Below are positions 1-9,633 of a stretch of DNA of 64,000 nucleotides, one piece after another (position 1 is the first letter of the stretch; each line of letters starts with the position of its first letter). The notes beneath the pieces were generated by a model. It made no database searches and was not told the DNA's origin. It saw only the letters and a list, made by a program, of their open reading frames with translations. The DNA lies in IMG/VR virus record IMGVR_UViG_3300031977_001585, positions 1 to 64,000 of that record. One strand, 5' to 3'. Both the position numbers and the translations under genes were made by a program. This stretch comes from a virus.

Positions 1-3000
1 CGTGTTGATGTGCGAGTGTACTCACCAGTAAAGTTACCAGCAAAGTCACCAGCAAAACCACGTGCATAGTTACCTACGAAGTCACCAGCAAAACCACGAG
101 AGTAGTTACCGATGAAGTTACCAGCAAAGTTAGTTACTCGATCTCTAGTGAAGTCACCAACGTAGTTGGTTACACGAGTACGAGCATATGCTGAACTACG
201 GCTTCTGGTTGAAGTACGTGTGCTGTTACGTGTGTATTCACCAATGAAGTTACCTGCGAAGTTTGTTACACGGTTACGTGTGAAGTCACCAACATAGTTA
301 GTGATACGAGTACGTGCATAAGCAGAGTAACGTACACGAGTTGAAGTACGGACACTGTTACGAGTGTAGTTGCCTACAAAGTTACCAGCAAAGTTTGTAA
401 CACGGTTACGAGTAAAGTCACCAACGTAGTTAGTGATGCGAGTACGTGCGTATGCTGAATAACGAGTACGGGTTGAAGTGCGAGTAGATGTACGTGCGTA
501 GTTTCCTACGTAATCACCTGTGTAGTAACCAGTACGTACGTAGTTTCCTACGAAGTCACCTGCATAGTAACCAGTACGTGTGTAGTAACCAGTGTTGGTT
601 GACGTACGGGTTGACGTACGAGCATAGTTGCCTTCATAAGAAGCACCACGAGTACGTGCATAGTTACCTTCATAAGAAGCACCACGAGTACGTGAGTAGT
701 CACCGACATATGATGCGGCACGAGTACGTGTGTATGCTACTGTACCTACGTAATCACCAGCAAAGTTACCAACGTAGTTTCCGGTGTAGGATGCACCACG
801 ACTACGAGTGTATGCTACGTTACGGGTATAGTTGGTTGCACGAGTACGTTGATAGTTTACGGTACCTACGTAATCACCAGCAAAGTTACCTACGTAATCA
901 CCAGTATAAGTTGCGGCACGGTTACGAGTATAGTTTTGTGACCACTCACCAATGAAGTCACCTGTGAAGTCACCTGCGTAGTTTGCAGTACCGACGAAGT
1001 TACCAGTATAACTTGAAGTTCCTGTCCATGATAGACCATATCTCCATTCCGCACCATATGATACACGGAATGTACCTCTTGAATACCATACACCGTTCTT
1101 CTGTACAGAAGTTGTACCTGAAGTACCAGAAGCAAATCCAACATATACTCCGTCAGCATAGAGCATGATACCTTGCATCTCGTAGTCATATACCCACTGG
1201 GTGACGTTTGCAACGTATACGTCAGTGTTGGTCTGAGTGCCAGTAGAGGTACGTGTTGACGTAACTGAACGAGAATAGTTGACAATTGAGTTACGAGTCG
1301 AGTTAGTAGCACCACCACGTGAGTAGTCACCTGTATAGGATGCCGCACGACTACGAGTGTAGTTAGTTGCACGAGTACGAGTAAAGTTGGTCTGACGTGT
1401 GTAATCACCTAAGAAGTTACCAGTGTATCCTACTGTACGAGAGTAGTTACCAGTATAGGTGGCTGCACGTGTACGAGTATAATCTGTTGCACGAGTACGA
1501 GTAAAGTTGGTCTGACGTGTGTAGTTACCGACATACGATGCCGCACGAGTACGTGCATAGTTACCGACATACGATGCCGCACGGTTACGTGCATAGTTAC
1601 CAACATACGATGCGGCACGAGTACGTGCATAGTTACCTACGAAGTCACCTGCGTAGTATAAAGTACGAGTATATGCTAGTACACGAGTCGATGTACGTGT
1701 TGACGTACGAGTGTAATCTAGTACACGAGTCGACGTACGTACAGAGGTACGTGCGTAGTTGCCTACAAAGTCACCTGCGTAGTTGCCAGCAAACCCACGT
1801 GCGTAGTTACCAACAAAATCTCCGGTAAACGTAGTAGCATAGTTGCCTACGAAATCACCAGCAAAGTTAGTTACACGATCACGGGTATAGTTACCAGTAA
1901 AGTCACCTGTATAGTTTCCTGTGAATCCACGTGCGTAGTTACCTACGAAGTCACCAGTAAAGGTTGTCGCATAGTTACCTACGAAGTCTCCCGCAAAGTT
2001 AGTGACACGATCACGAGCATAGTTACCAATGAAGTCACCAGCAAAGTTGCCAGCAAACGCACGTGCATAGTTACCAACAAAATCTCCAACGAAATCACGG
2101 GCATAGTTGCCAATGAAGTTGCCAGCATAGTTGGTTACACGATCACGAGTATATGCTGAGTAACGAGTACGTGTTGACGTACGAGCATAAGCACTGTAAC
2201 GAGTACGAGTAGATGTACGTGTTGATACACGAGCATAGTTACCGACATAGTTGCCAGCAAACCCACGTGAGTAGTTGCCTACAAAGTTACGTGCATAGTT
2301 ACCTTGGAAACTGCGTGAGTAGTTACCAACGAAGTTACCAGCAAAGTTTGTAACACGGTTACGAGTATATGATGATACACGAACACGTGAGTAGATGCCA
2401 GCAAAGTTAGTGACACGATCACGAGTGTAGTTAGTTACACGAGTGCGGACGTAGTTATCAGAATAAGCAGAAACACGAGTACGAGTGTAAGTGCCTGCGT
2501 ATGCTGAAACACGGTTACGTGAATAAGTACCTGCGTATGCAGAGACACGGTTACGTGAGTAAGTTCCTGCATAGGTACCAGTATAAGACGACACACGAGT
2601 ACGAGTGTAGTTAGCAGAGTATGCAGAACTACGTGTACGTGAGTATGTGCCTGAGTAAGATGATACACGACCACGAGTGTACGAAGATGCACGGCTGCGT
2701 GAGAATGTACCAGTAAAGTTTGTTACACGGTTACGAGTGTATGTTGATACACGTGCTCGTGTATAAGTTCCAGCAAAGTATCCAGTGAATGCTGTTAGAC
2801 GTGTACGTGAGTAAGTCGACGTACGAGTCCTTGAGTAAACACCTGAGTATGCAGAACCACGAGTACGAGAATAGTTACCCTCGAAACCACGTGTGTAGTT
2901 TCCTGTGAAGTCACGTGAGTATGTGCCCGTGTAATCACCTACGAAAGTACGTGAGAAAGTATTGACACTATTACGTGTATATGAGGAAACACGATTTCTT

Positions 3001-3845
3001 GAGTAAGCAGAAACACGAGTTGTTACATACGATGATGGGCGTGTGCGAGTATAACTCTGATCCACGATCGTACGACGTGTGTTTGTTGCTGAACCCTTTG
3101 CCATCCAAGTACCTGCAGATGTAGGTACACCTTGTGTATCAGAACGTAATTGATACGAACCGATAGCACCAGCAGTGGCACGTAGAGTTTTTGCACGTTG
3201 ACCAAGTGTGTACTTGATCTGTGCGTCTGTCATTTCTTTAAATCCGTCGACAGAAGAACCATCATAGACAGTTGCAACTGGACGAACAACATCATAAGTA
3301 GTTGCACTTAATGATGTCTTTTTCCAAATATGGTAGTTTACAGTAGTGCCGTCTCCATGAGTATCTGTAAATACATTCTCAATATGGATACTCCAATCTA
3401 AGCCTGGAGATGTTTGAGATAGACGGAAGGATCCTTGATATTCTAATCCCGCAACGTCTTTCATGACACGTTCTGTAAGTAGGTCTAAGTCCCCGTCGTT
3501 CATTTCATAGAAACCAGGGTTAGGCCCCACGTCATAGTATCCTACTGGACGGGCAAAATCTGCACCGGACTCATCTGCTGATCCACCCACTTGCTTAAGA
3601 GCAGTAGTTGTTGTGGTACCAGTGATCTGAGATGCAGGGTGTGTCCCTGCTGGTTCGTTGTAGTACGTATCTACGAAGGAACCAATATTCACACTTCCGG
3701 TTAAACTGATATTACCGATATCACTAGCAGTGGCCTCTGCTAATGCTTCTCCAACCTTAATGGCAAGATATGCTTCTTCTGCCGGTTGGAATTCCTGTAG
3801 GTCACCATCATTAATGATTTTTAGTGGTATACTAGATGCTGACAC
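1..3845 (-). CDS. Giant tetrapeptide-repeat tail-fibre/structural protein, C-terminus beyond window
   Basis: The reading frame is open from a stop at 3861-3863 to the left edge, giving at least 1281 codons. I place the start at a GTG at 3845, preceded by AAGAGAG. Residues 1 to about 262 are non-repetitive and resemble N-terminal regions of marine T4-like structural proteins. From about 263 onward the protein is a strict four-residue repeat, [FYRS]-x-[GRST]-[NDTAS]; typical runs are FAGN-FVGN-YTRN and YTRT-RVSS-YTRN-RVTN. A non-repeat insert of roughly 75 residues (about 865-940) interrupts the array; it is rich in Tyr and Gly and has a YxRG motif. A T4 late promoter lies upstream. Its position beside tail-fibre chaperone genes suggests a virion fibre, but the function is inferred. 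The next gene rightward (4404-8807) is a paralogue. Confidence 0.85.
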   Translation of the reverse strand, partial: MSASSIPLKIINDGDLQEFQPAEEAYLAIKVGEALAEATASDIGNISLTGSVNIGSFVDTYYNEPAGTHPASQITGTTTTTALKQVGGSADESGADFARPVGYYDVGPNPGFYEMNDGDLDLLTERVMKDVAGLEYQGSFRLSQTSPGLDWSIHIENVFTDTHGDGTTVNYHIWKKTSLSATTYDVVRPVATVYDGSSVDGFKEMTDAQIKYTLGQRAKTLRATAGAIGSYQLRSDTQGVPTSAGTWMAKGSATNTRRTIVDQSYTRTRPSSYVTTRVSAYSRNRVSSYTRNSVNTFSRTFVGDYTGTYSRDFTGNYTRGFEGNYSRTRGSAYSGVYSRTRTSTYSRTRLTAFTGYFAGTYTRARVSTYTRNRVTNFTGTFSRSRASSYTRGRVSSYSGTYSRTRSSAYSANYTRTRVSSYTGTYAGTYSRNRVSAYAGTYSRNRVSAYAGTYTRTRVSAYSDNYVRTRVTNYTRDRVTNFAGIYSRVRVSSYTRNRVTNFAGNFVGNYSRSFQGNYARNFVGNYSRGFAGNYVGNYARVSTRTSTRTRYSAYARTSTRTRYSAYTRDRVTNYAGNFIGNYARDFVGDFVGNYARAFAGNFAGDFIGNYARDRVTNFAGDFVGNYATTFTGDFVGNYARGFTGNYTGDFTGNYTRDRVTNFAGDFVGNYATTFTGDFVGNYARGFAGNYAGDFVGNYARTSVRTSTRVLDYTRTSTRTSTRVLAYTRTLYYAGDFVGNYARTRAASYVGNYARNRAASYVGNYARTRAASYVGNYTRQTNFTRTRATDYTRTRAATYTGNYSRTVGYTGNFLGDYTRQTNFTRTRATNYTRSRAASYTGDYSRGGATNSTRNSIVNYSRSVTSTRTSTGTQTNTDVYVANVTQWVYDYEMQGIMLYADGVYVGFASGTSGTTSVQKNGVWYSRGTFRVSYGAEWRYGLSWTGTSSYTGNFVGTANYAGDFTGDFIGEWSQNYTRNRAATYTGDYVGNFAGDYVGTVNYQRTRATNYTRNVAYTRSRGASYTGNYVGNFAGDYVGTVAYTRTRAASYVGDYSRTRGASYEGNYARTRGASYEGNYARTSTRTSTNTGYYTRTGYYAGDFVGNYVRTGYYTGDYVGNYARTSTRTSTRTRYSAYARTRITNYVGDFTRNRVTNFAGNFVGNYTRNSVRTSTRVRYSAYARTRITNYVGDFTRNRVTNFAGNFIGEYTRNSTRTSTRSRSSAYARTRVTNYVGDFTRDRVTNFAGNFIGNYSRGFAGDFVGNYARGFAGDFAGNFTGEYTRTST

Positions 3846-3895
3846 GATATCGTCTCTCTTTTAAAAGTTAAAGTTTAGTGGTTAATGACGTAGAT

Positions 3896-3903
3896 TATTT
3901 ATA
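3896..3903 (-). promoter_or_regulatory. T4-type late promoter
   Basis: An exact TATAAATA on the minus strand. With T4 spacing the transcript would start near 3890, leaving a leader of about 45 nt before the GTG at 3845. It gives the partial fibre gene its own late promoter. Confidence 0.8.
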
Positions 3904-3922
3904 CGAAATCAGATCGTCACTT

Positions 3923-4402
3923 TTAACTTTTTTGAGGCCAGACCACTTCCTGTACAGAAGTAACACCATCTAGGTGGTCGGTGATATCTCTTAACTGCTG
4001 CCGGTAGTTTCTCCATGACTGCAACTCTTGCTCAGATAGAGGAGCATCAAGTGCTTGAGTCCAGTCACAAGCAGTGAGTAATTGGTCTCGAATCATACGA
4101 ACATCTCTAACCAAATCTTCGTGGTTCCATGTCCAATCTAAAGACTCGAAGTTCCACGTTGCATGCTTGTTTGGTGGTAACCCTGTGAATTTAAAGGTTT
4201 TTGTTGATGCATCAAACCAGTGATAATCCATGAAGTAGGACAAGTCACTGCATCCTGCAGGAAGACTATCCTCATGAACATAGATAATACGTTGAGAACC
4301 ATCGGGAGTAAACCCCTCTGAATCAATCTTCACTTGCGGAAGAGAGATCCTTTCTAGTCTTCCTGTCTGCGTATTAGCATATACAACATAGCATAATTTC
4401 AT
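3923..4402 (-). CDS. Tail-fibre assembly chaperone-like protein (Phage_tail_APC type)
   Basis: 159 aa. The C-terminal 60 residues have the layout of phage tail assembly chaperones of the PF16778 type: RDQLLTACDWTQ, then a helical YRQQLRDIT segment, ending VVWPQK. The N-terminal half is unrelated to that of its paralogue at 9217-9621, as expected if it contacts a different fibre. It sits between the two tetrapeptide-repeat genes, 2 nt after the 1467-aa protein's stop. Probable role: folding or attachment of one of these fibres. The family match is by eye; the client is inferred. Confidence 0.75.
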   Translation of the reverse strand: MKLCYVVYANTQTGRLERISLPQVKIDSEGFTPDGSQRIIYVHEDSLPAGCSDLSYFMDYHWFDASTKTFKFTGLPPNKHATWNFESLDWTWNHEDLVRDVRMIRDQLLTACDWTQALDAPLSEQELQSWRNYRQQLRDITDHLDGVTSVQEVVWPQKS

Positions 4403-4403
4403 T

Positions 4404-7400
4404 TTAACTTCTCGTTACTTGATAATAGGTCATAATAGGTCCACCAGAGTAGTCTGTCTCGATGTAATTTCCACGAGTATATGTGAATCCACCAGTTGTT
4501 ATTGTAGTATCATTTTCACTCTGACCTGATAGTGGTTCAGAAAAATACACTTCAGTCCCATTCCATCGAATCTGTATCGTCACAAGATCTTCACCTTCTG
4601 GACTAGGAACAAGTGATACTCTCCACCAAGTGCCAGAGTTAGACGTATCTGTCGTCTGAGGTGGTGGTTCTGAGTTGACATCTGACGAAGTAGGTGCTAC
4701 CGAAACCGGAGTAGTTACCAAATAACTACCTGCTGTGATCCATTGACTACCATTGAACACTTTTATATCATAGGTATATGATGTCCCATTAGGTGGGATC
4801 TCATTTACCGTGAAGTTATTTAGACCACTTGTTACTGTAACATCTGTTAAAATGAGAGCATTATCACGATAAACTCTCAACGACACAGGAGTAGACCCCT
4901 CTGTCAAATGTGTTACTGACAGTTGATGTGTTGTGTCATTTTCCGGATGCACTATTCGATTAGAGGTTGTGGCAAAAATACCCGAATCATTATCATATAA
5001 CGTGAACTCTTTCTCCGCAAGAACCTCAACGTTGCTACTACCCATTGGTTCGTTGATACTGGAAGTGTCATTCCCAGTACGTAACTGTGCCCTGAAGGTT
5101 TCTCCTTGCCATCCCATTTCTCCAACACCGGCTGATACTGTACTGGTTCGTGTATAGTTGCCTATGAACTCACCCGTATAATACGTCTTGGCACCATCGG
5201 AGTATGAAGAGGTTCTAGTTCTTATAAAGTCTCTAGTTGAGGTTCTAGTAGAATTCCTTGTCGATGGTACATAATTCGCATAGTTCCCCAAGTAACTTGG
5301 TGTCCTCACATAACTGCGTGAATCTGTAAAGTCACGTGTATAGTTACCTGTAAAGTTACCAGTGTACTCTCCAATAAAGGACAACACCCTACTGAAAGCA
5401 GTGACTCTTATATCGGTTCGAGAACTAACACGTGTGTAGTAAGAGATCGGATATCTACTATATGAGTCTACAATGTTGCGACTATAATTACCTTCGTAGT
5501 TACCTTCATACGATGGAGATCTGCTATACGTTCCTGTATAGTCACCTATGAAATCTCCAACAAATGATCTCTGATAGTTGCCCTCAAAATTACCACCGAA
5601 GTCTCGATTATAGTTTCCGGTGAATGTACCAGCATAGGAGAACACGGACTCTCGTACACGAGTTGACGTACGACTAGACGTTCGTTGATAGTTAACCGCA
5701 TGATTCTCTACACTACCTTCTATGATGACTTGTCGAGTAGACGCACCTACATAATCTCCCGTATAGATGCGAGTATAAATTCCAGTTCTCTCATAGTTAC
5801 CCGTATACTGACCAGCAAAGTTTCTGTTATAAGTTCCTGTGTATTCCGATACAAATCCTCTTTCATAATTGCCTAAGAAACCTGGTGTGTATGTGCTAAC
5901 TCGGTTTTTAAGATATGTGCTGTATCTGGTAACAACCCTTCCACTTGTCTTGGTTGATATTCGAGAGTTCTCTCCCACGAAATTACGTGTATAATATCCA
6001 AATATCTCGACCATACCACCCGCATCGGGATCGAATATAAATCGACTAGAAACTTTTGTGACGTTGCCGACAAAGGATCGAGTGTAATTTCCAAAATAAC
6101 TTCTACTATAGTCCCCATTATAAGCACGACCATAATTACCAATATAGGTAAGAGTACCTGTATATGAAGAGACTCTATTTCTAGTAGAACTACCTCCCAC
6201 CGATCTAATCCGTTGATAGTTACCTATAAAGTCTCGGGTATAATTGCCTACAAAGTTTTGACTAGCAGTTGGTGTGCTTGTACTGGTGTTTTCTGCTATT
6301 TTATAATCTTCAACAAATGTAGTGGCAGTTTGAAGTGTCCCTCTATGATAATATTTACCTCCTACAGGACCGACAATGGATGATACTCTTGCATCAGCCA
6401 TACTATCGTATGCACTACTGGTGTAAACGAGTGTTCCATTGTAGTATAATTGAATAAAGTATTCGTACGTAATATCTCCTCTACCGTCACCAAATCCACC
6501 TTCTACGAATCGAGCAAGTCTCCATACGTATTGAGGATTACCATTAGTGATAGAATATAAGAACGGATCAGACCCACTACCACTGACTCTGGTTCGTTCG
6601 TAGGTAGAGGTTCTAGTTCTCTCGTAGTTGCCTTCGTACGAAGCATTTCCCGTAAAATTACCCACAAACGTACGAGAGTAAGTTGAGGTTCTTGAGTAGT
6701 TCCCCTCAAAGTTGCGAGAGTAATTACCGACAAACGTACGAGAGTATCCCCCTTCATATGACTCGACACGTGTACGTGTATAGTCTACCAGATTTGCGTA
6801 CGAAGACGTTCTGGTTCGAGCAAACTCACCAGTATAAGTAATCGTTCTGGTGTAGTTACCTACGAAACCACGTTGATAGTTACCAACAAACGTTCGGGTG
6901 CTCTCTGTCCCACCCCTAGTTCGAGTGTATGCGGAGATTCGAGTTCGAGCATAAGTTCCGTCGTATGTGGACAGTCTTGCTCTCGTTGAGATTCTTTGAT
7001 ACGGCACTTGTCGGGTAGATGTTATCGAGTATCGATAACGGCCATAATTTACCTGTGGAACGTAATCCCCTATGAAGTTGCCCAGAAAATTTCCAGTGTA
7101 GGTTAGAGTTCGAGTAAAGTCGAATGGTCTTTGTCTTTGATAAGACGATACTCGTGTTCGACTTGATACTCGATTATACGCAGAAAGTCTCGTGCGTGTA
7201 GACGTACGAGTAAATGTCTTCGACGTTGACAACTCTGGTATTCGAGTTCTAGTGTAATTACCAGCGTAGTTAGACGGACGGTTTCGTTGATACGTCTCGG
7301 TATATGTACCTGGTCTATAGGTTATCTCAAGTCTACCTTCTGGGTCATTCGGTATAGGATTCCAGTTGTAGTAGATGGTGCCCGTATAAAATCTTGAGTA

Positions 7401-8807
7401 GTTACCCTCGAATGATAACCCGTCTGAGTAATTACGTTCGAATGTACTCGTACGTGTACTATTCCTTGTCGACAGTCGAGTGTATAGACCTTCATAGTCA
7501 ACTGTTCTTACATAGTCACCCGTGTACCCTATTGTCCTTGTGCTTGTTCTAGTATAAGTGCTAAGACGGGTATAGTCTCCGGTAAAGTCTCCGGTATAGT
7601 ACCCTATTGTATTACCAATAAAGTCACGGTTGAATCCTGTTGCAATATCAACGATTGACTGTCTGGTAAACGACCCTGTTCTTTCAATGGTTACATTATA
7701 TGATGTAGTGTCATTATAAGAGACAAACGTTGCTGTATGCGCAGACCCCGTAAATGTAGAAAAGTTTGCAGTAAAGTCTTTCTGTGCTACACCGTCTGAC
7801 CCTGAGAGTCTGAATAATTTAACGTGATAATTGTTAGGTTCGTTAGTCGTTGCTATTAGACTAATCGATTGTCCTTCAATTATATTATCGACACTAGAGA
7901 ATTGCAATGCTCCCTGTAGACTAGATTCCTCTTCGTTTTGTTGACTAGTTCCTGAAGAAGACCCTTCTAGTTTGGCCGCAAACAATGCGTTCAGGTTCCT
8001 GAAGTTTTGATATATTTCTTGTAGACCTGACTCATCATAGTTAATTAAGATAGAGTCGTAATACCGAACCTGTGTAGTGCTGAACCCCAGTCCGTACAGA
8101 TTAGTTGTAATTTGGTTGTCTTGAAAAGCACCACTAATAGCACCGGATAAAGACCATTCAATATTAATATAGCATCCAGCACTATGATTTAAAAACGGGT
8201 TGCCTAAGACGGTCCAGTTCTGACTTGGTGGTAGATAGGTTTCAATATTAAAAATATTATTGGTGATAAGTGCTCTGGAATCAAAAGCAATTCTACCCTG
8301 TGATGTCTTTATCTGTAGACCATATTCATCGTCGTTTAACGCAGATGAATTTTCTATAATCTCTGCTGTCTCACGGACAATAAAGTAGTCCATGTCCACA
8401 TCCCAATCAGCAGTCACATAGGTCTGGTTTAAATATCCACCATTGGTAAGTCCACGACCTTTGAATCTGTAGGTATTGCTTAGTGCATCACTTGCCGTTC
8501 GTGCTAGGAAAAACACTTCAGGGTTTGAGATAGTAACGTCTTGCGTAGTCCCATTAAAATTGGTAATTGCGTCGGGTACAACTATTGGACCAAATCCGGT
8601 TCCAGTTAAATCTGGATTGTATCCGGTTGCGGTTGGACGTTTTACAAAGACAAAGTCTTCTTTGGTGAGTTCGGAATCTAAGGTAAACGAATGCCCACGA
8701 CCTGCTGCTACAACTCTGTAGTTAAGAAGATCGAGAGTAGTATCGGCAATAATGAAATTGTTACCGTTGCCGTCATTGCCTTGTACCTTTAGACCGTAGG
8801 TCATCAT
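4404..8807 (-). CDS. Giant tetrapeptide-repeat tail-fibre protein, 1467 aa
   Basis: Residues 1 to about 385 are a non-repeat N-terminal part starting M(M)TYGLKVQG, similar in style to the SYGIQLYG start of its neighbour at 8804-9208. Residues about 389-1219 are the same four-residue repeat as in the gene at 1-3845 (for example YTGD-FTGD-YTRL-STYT and FEGN-YQRS-FVGD). A non-repeat insert lies at about 739-845. A C-terminal domain (about 1220-1467) ends in a module with WNGTEVYFSE, YTRGNY and YYQV. The start is one of two adjacent ATGs (8807 or 8804), overlapping the upstream stop. No catalytic motif is visible. Likely a virion fibre or adhesin. Confidence 0.88.
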   Translation of the reverse strand: MMTYGLKVQGNDGNGNNFIIADTTLDLLNYRVVAAGRGHSFTLDSELTKEDFVFVKRPTATGYNPDLTGTGFGPIVVPDAITNFNGTTQDVTISNPEVFFLARTASDALSNTYRFKGRGLTNGGYLNQTYVTADWDVDMDYFIVRETAEIIENSSALNDDEYGLQIKTSQGRIAFDSRALITNNIFNIETYLPPSQNWTVLGNPFLNHSAGCYINIEWSLSGAISGAFQDNQITTNLYGLGFSTTQVRYYDSILINYDESGLQEIYQNFRNLNALFAAKLEGSSSGTSQQNEEESSLQGALQFSSVDNIIEGQSISLIATTNEPNNYHVKLFRLSGSDGVAQKDFTANFSTFTGSAHTATFVSYNDTTSYNVTIERTGSFTRQSIVDIATGFNRDFIGNTIGYYTGDFTGDYTRLSTYTRTSTRTIGYTGDYVRTVDYEGLYTRLSTRNSTRTSTFERNYSDGLSFEGNYSRFYTGTIYYNWNPIPNDPEGRLEITYRPGTYTETYQRNRPSNYAGNYTRTRIPELSTSKTFTRTSTRTRLSAYNRVSSRTRVSSYQRQRPFDFTRTLTYTGNFLGNFIGDYVPQVNYGRYRYSITSTRQVPYQRISTRARLSTYDGTYARTRISAYTRTRGGTESTRTFVGNYQRGFVGNYTRTITYTGEFARTRTSSYANLVDYTRTRVESYEGGYSRTFVGNYSRNFEGNYSRTSTYSRTFVGNFTGNASYEGNYERTRTSTYERTRVSGSGSDPFLYSITNGNPQYVWRLARFVEGGFGDGRGDITYEYFIQLYYNGTLVYTSSAYDSMADARVSSIVGPVGGKYYHRGTLQTATTFVEDYKIAENTSTSTPTASQNFVGNYTRDFIGNYQRIRSVGGSSTRNRVSSYTGTLTYIGNYGRAYNGDYSRSYFGNYTRSFVGNVTKVSSRFIFDPDAGGMVEIFGYYTRNFVGENSRISTKTSGRVVTRYSTYLKNRVSTYTPGFLGNYERGFVSEYTGTYNRNFAGQYTGNYERTGIYTRIYTGDYVGASTRQVIIEGSVENHAVNYQRTSSRTSTRVRESVFSYAGTFTGNYNRDFGGNFEGNYQRSFVGDFIGDYTGTYSRSPSYEGNYEGNYSRNIVDSYSRYPISYYTRVSSRTDIRVTAFSRVLSFIGEYTGNFTGNYTRDFTDSRSYVRTPSYLGNYANYVPSTRNSTRTSTRDFIRTRTSSYSDGAKTYYTGEFIGNYTRTSTVSAGVGEMGWQGETFRAQLRTGNDTSSINEPMGSSNVEVLAEKEFTLYDNDSGIFATTSNRIVHPENDTTHQLSVTHLTEGSTPVSLRVYRDNALILTDVTVTSGLNNFTVNEIPPNGTSYTYDIKVFNGSQWITAGSYLVTTPVSVAPTSSDVNSEPPPQTTDTSNSGTWWRVSLVPSPEGEDLVTIQIRWNGTEVYFSEPLSGQSENDTTITTGGFTYTRGNYIETDYSGGPIMTYYQVTRS

Positions 8808-9208
8808 CCAACCCTTATCGCAATAACGTCTATGGTTTTATATTCCCATAGTTCTTGTGGAAGGGGAGTGTGTAAATATCTAACATCTTGTAAAGACACC
8901 TGAATTCTATCATTAGTCCAACCACTAGAAATACCTGTAGGAGAATCTTTACTGATTCTGGTAATATAAATTCGTGTGTAGTAATTTAGATTGGCAGGTT
9001 TTCTCACAAGACTGACAATAATATTATTGGTGTCAGATGCGTCCGGACATTCAAGTAGGGTGGAGTCACTCGGCCAGGCAAGAGAAAATGTTTCTCTTAG
9101 TTGGATATTACTGGTTCTTATATTATCAGAGAATACGACTTCAGGTTGAACAAATGTACCATCCTCTTGCTCAATTTTAGGGCCGTATAGTTGGATACCA
9201 TAACTCAT
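8804..9208 (-). CDS. Small fibre-associated structural protein
   Basis: 134 aa, beginning MSYGIQLYGPK, a start often seen in short phage structural proteins (DUF6453-like by eye). It is predicted to be mostly beta and has no membrane segment. The stop overlaps the start of the tetrapeptide fibre gene, so the two are probably co-translated. It may be an adaptor for the fibre; this is inferred from position. Confidence 0.7.
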   Translation of the reverse strand: MSYGIQLYGPKIEQEDGTFVQPEVVFSDNIRTSNIQLRETFSLAWPSDSTLLECPDASDTNNIIVSLVRKPANLNYYTRIYITRISKDSPTGISSGWTNDRIQVSLQDVRYLHTPLPQELWEYKTIDVIAIRVG

Positions 9209-9216
9209 GGTGCCCC

Positions 9217-9621
9217 CTATGGTTTAGGTGGCCAAACAACTGACTCCAAATCAGAATAGTCTTGTGTGATATCACGAAGTGTTTGTCTGTACACGCTCCA
9301 TTCTTCTCGTTGACCGTCACTCAGACCATTGTCATCTAACCTAGTCCAGTCACATTCCTGAAGTTTAGTATTACGTGCCTGACGCAATTCTTCTATTTCG
9401 ATCTGTGCGATAACATCATCTGGATAAGGTGCTACAATCTGTGCTACAATATCATCAGATTCAATGTATTTGTTCAGAACAATTGCTCGTGTAGCATCAT
9501 ACTCTTCTTGCCACGGAATAAAAAGTTTCCATGCTTCTGGTGATGGTACCACATTATTGGGAAAGGATTGAGGAGAACCCACTGGAATACCGTTATGTAC
9601 TTTTATAAACTGTATGCTCAT
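9217..9621 (-). CDS. Tail-fibre assembly chaperone-like protein (paralogue)
   Basis: 134 aa. The C-terminal half (RNTKLQECDWTRLDDNGLS, YRQTLRDIT, VVWPPKP) is clearly paralogous to the C-terminus of the protein at 3923-4402 and fits the PF16778-type tail assembly chaperones. The N-terminal half (MSIQFIKVHNG, then SPEAWKLF) differs. It lies between the modular tip protein (9634-12615) and the first tetrapeptide fibre, so its client is probably one of these. Confidence 0.78.
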   Translation of the reverse strand: MSIQFIKVHNGIPVGSPQSFPNNVVPSPEAWKLFIPWQEEYDATRAIVLNKYIESDDIVAQIVAPYPDDVIAQIEIEELRQARNTKLQECDWTRLDDNGLSDGQREEWSVYRQTLRDITQDYSDLESVVWPPKP

Positions 9622-9633
9622 TTTAATTTCCTA

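Noticed and set aside
488-1828. Several open frames in other phases of the repeat region
   Set aside because: They are shadows of the long minus-strand frame; compositions such as His/Arg/Tyr-rich strings reflect the repeat in the wrong phase.
1-2900. Short direct repeats with regular spacing, possible CRISPR or satellite array
   Set aside because: The 12-bp period is fully explained by a tetrapeptide-coding frame without stops; there are no unique spacers of constant length.
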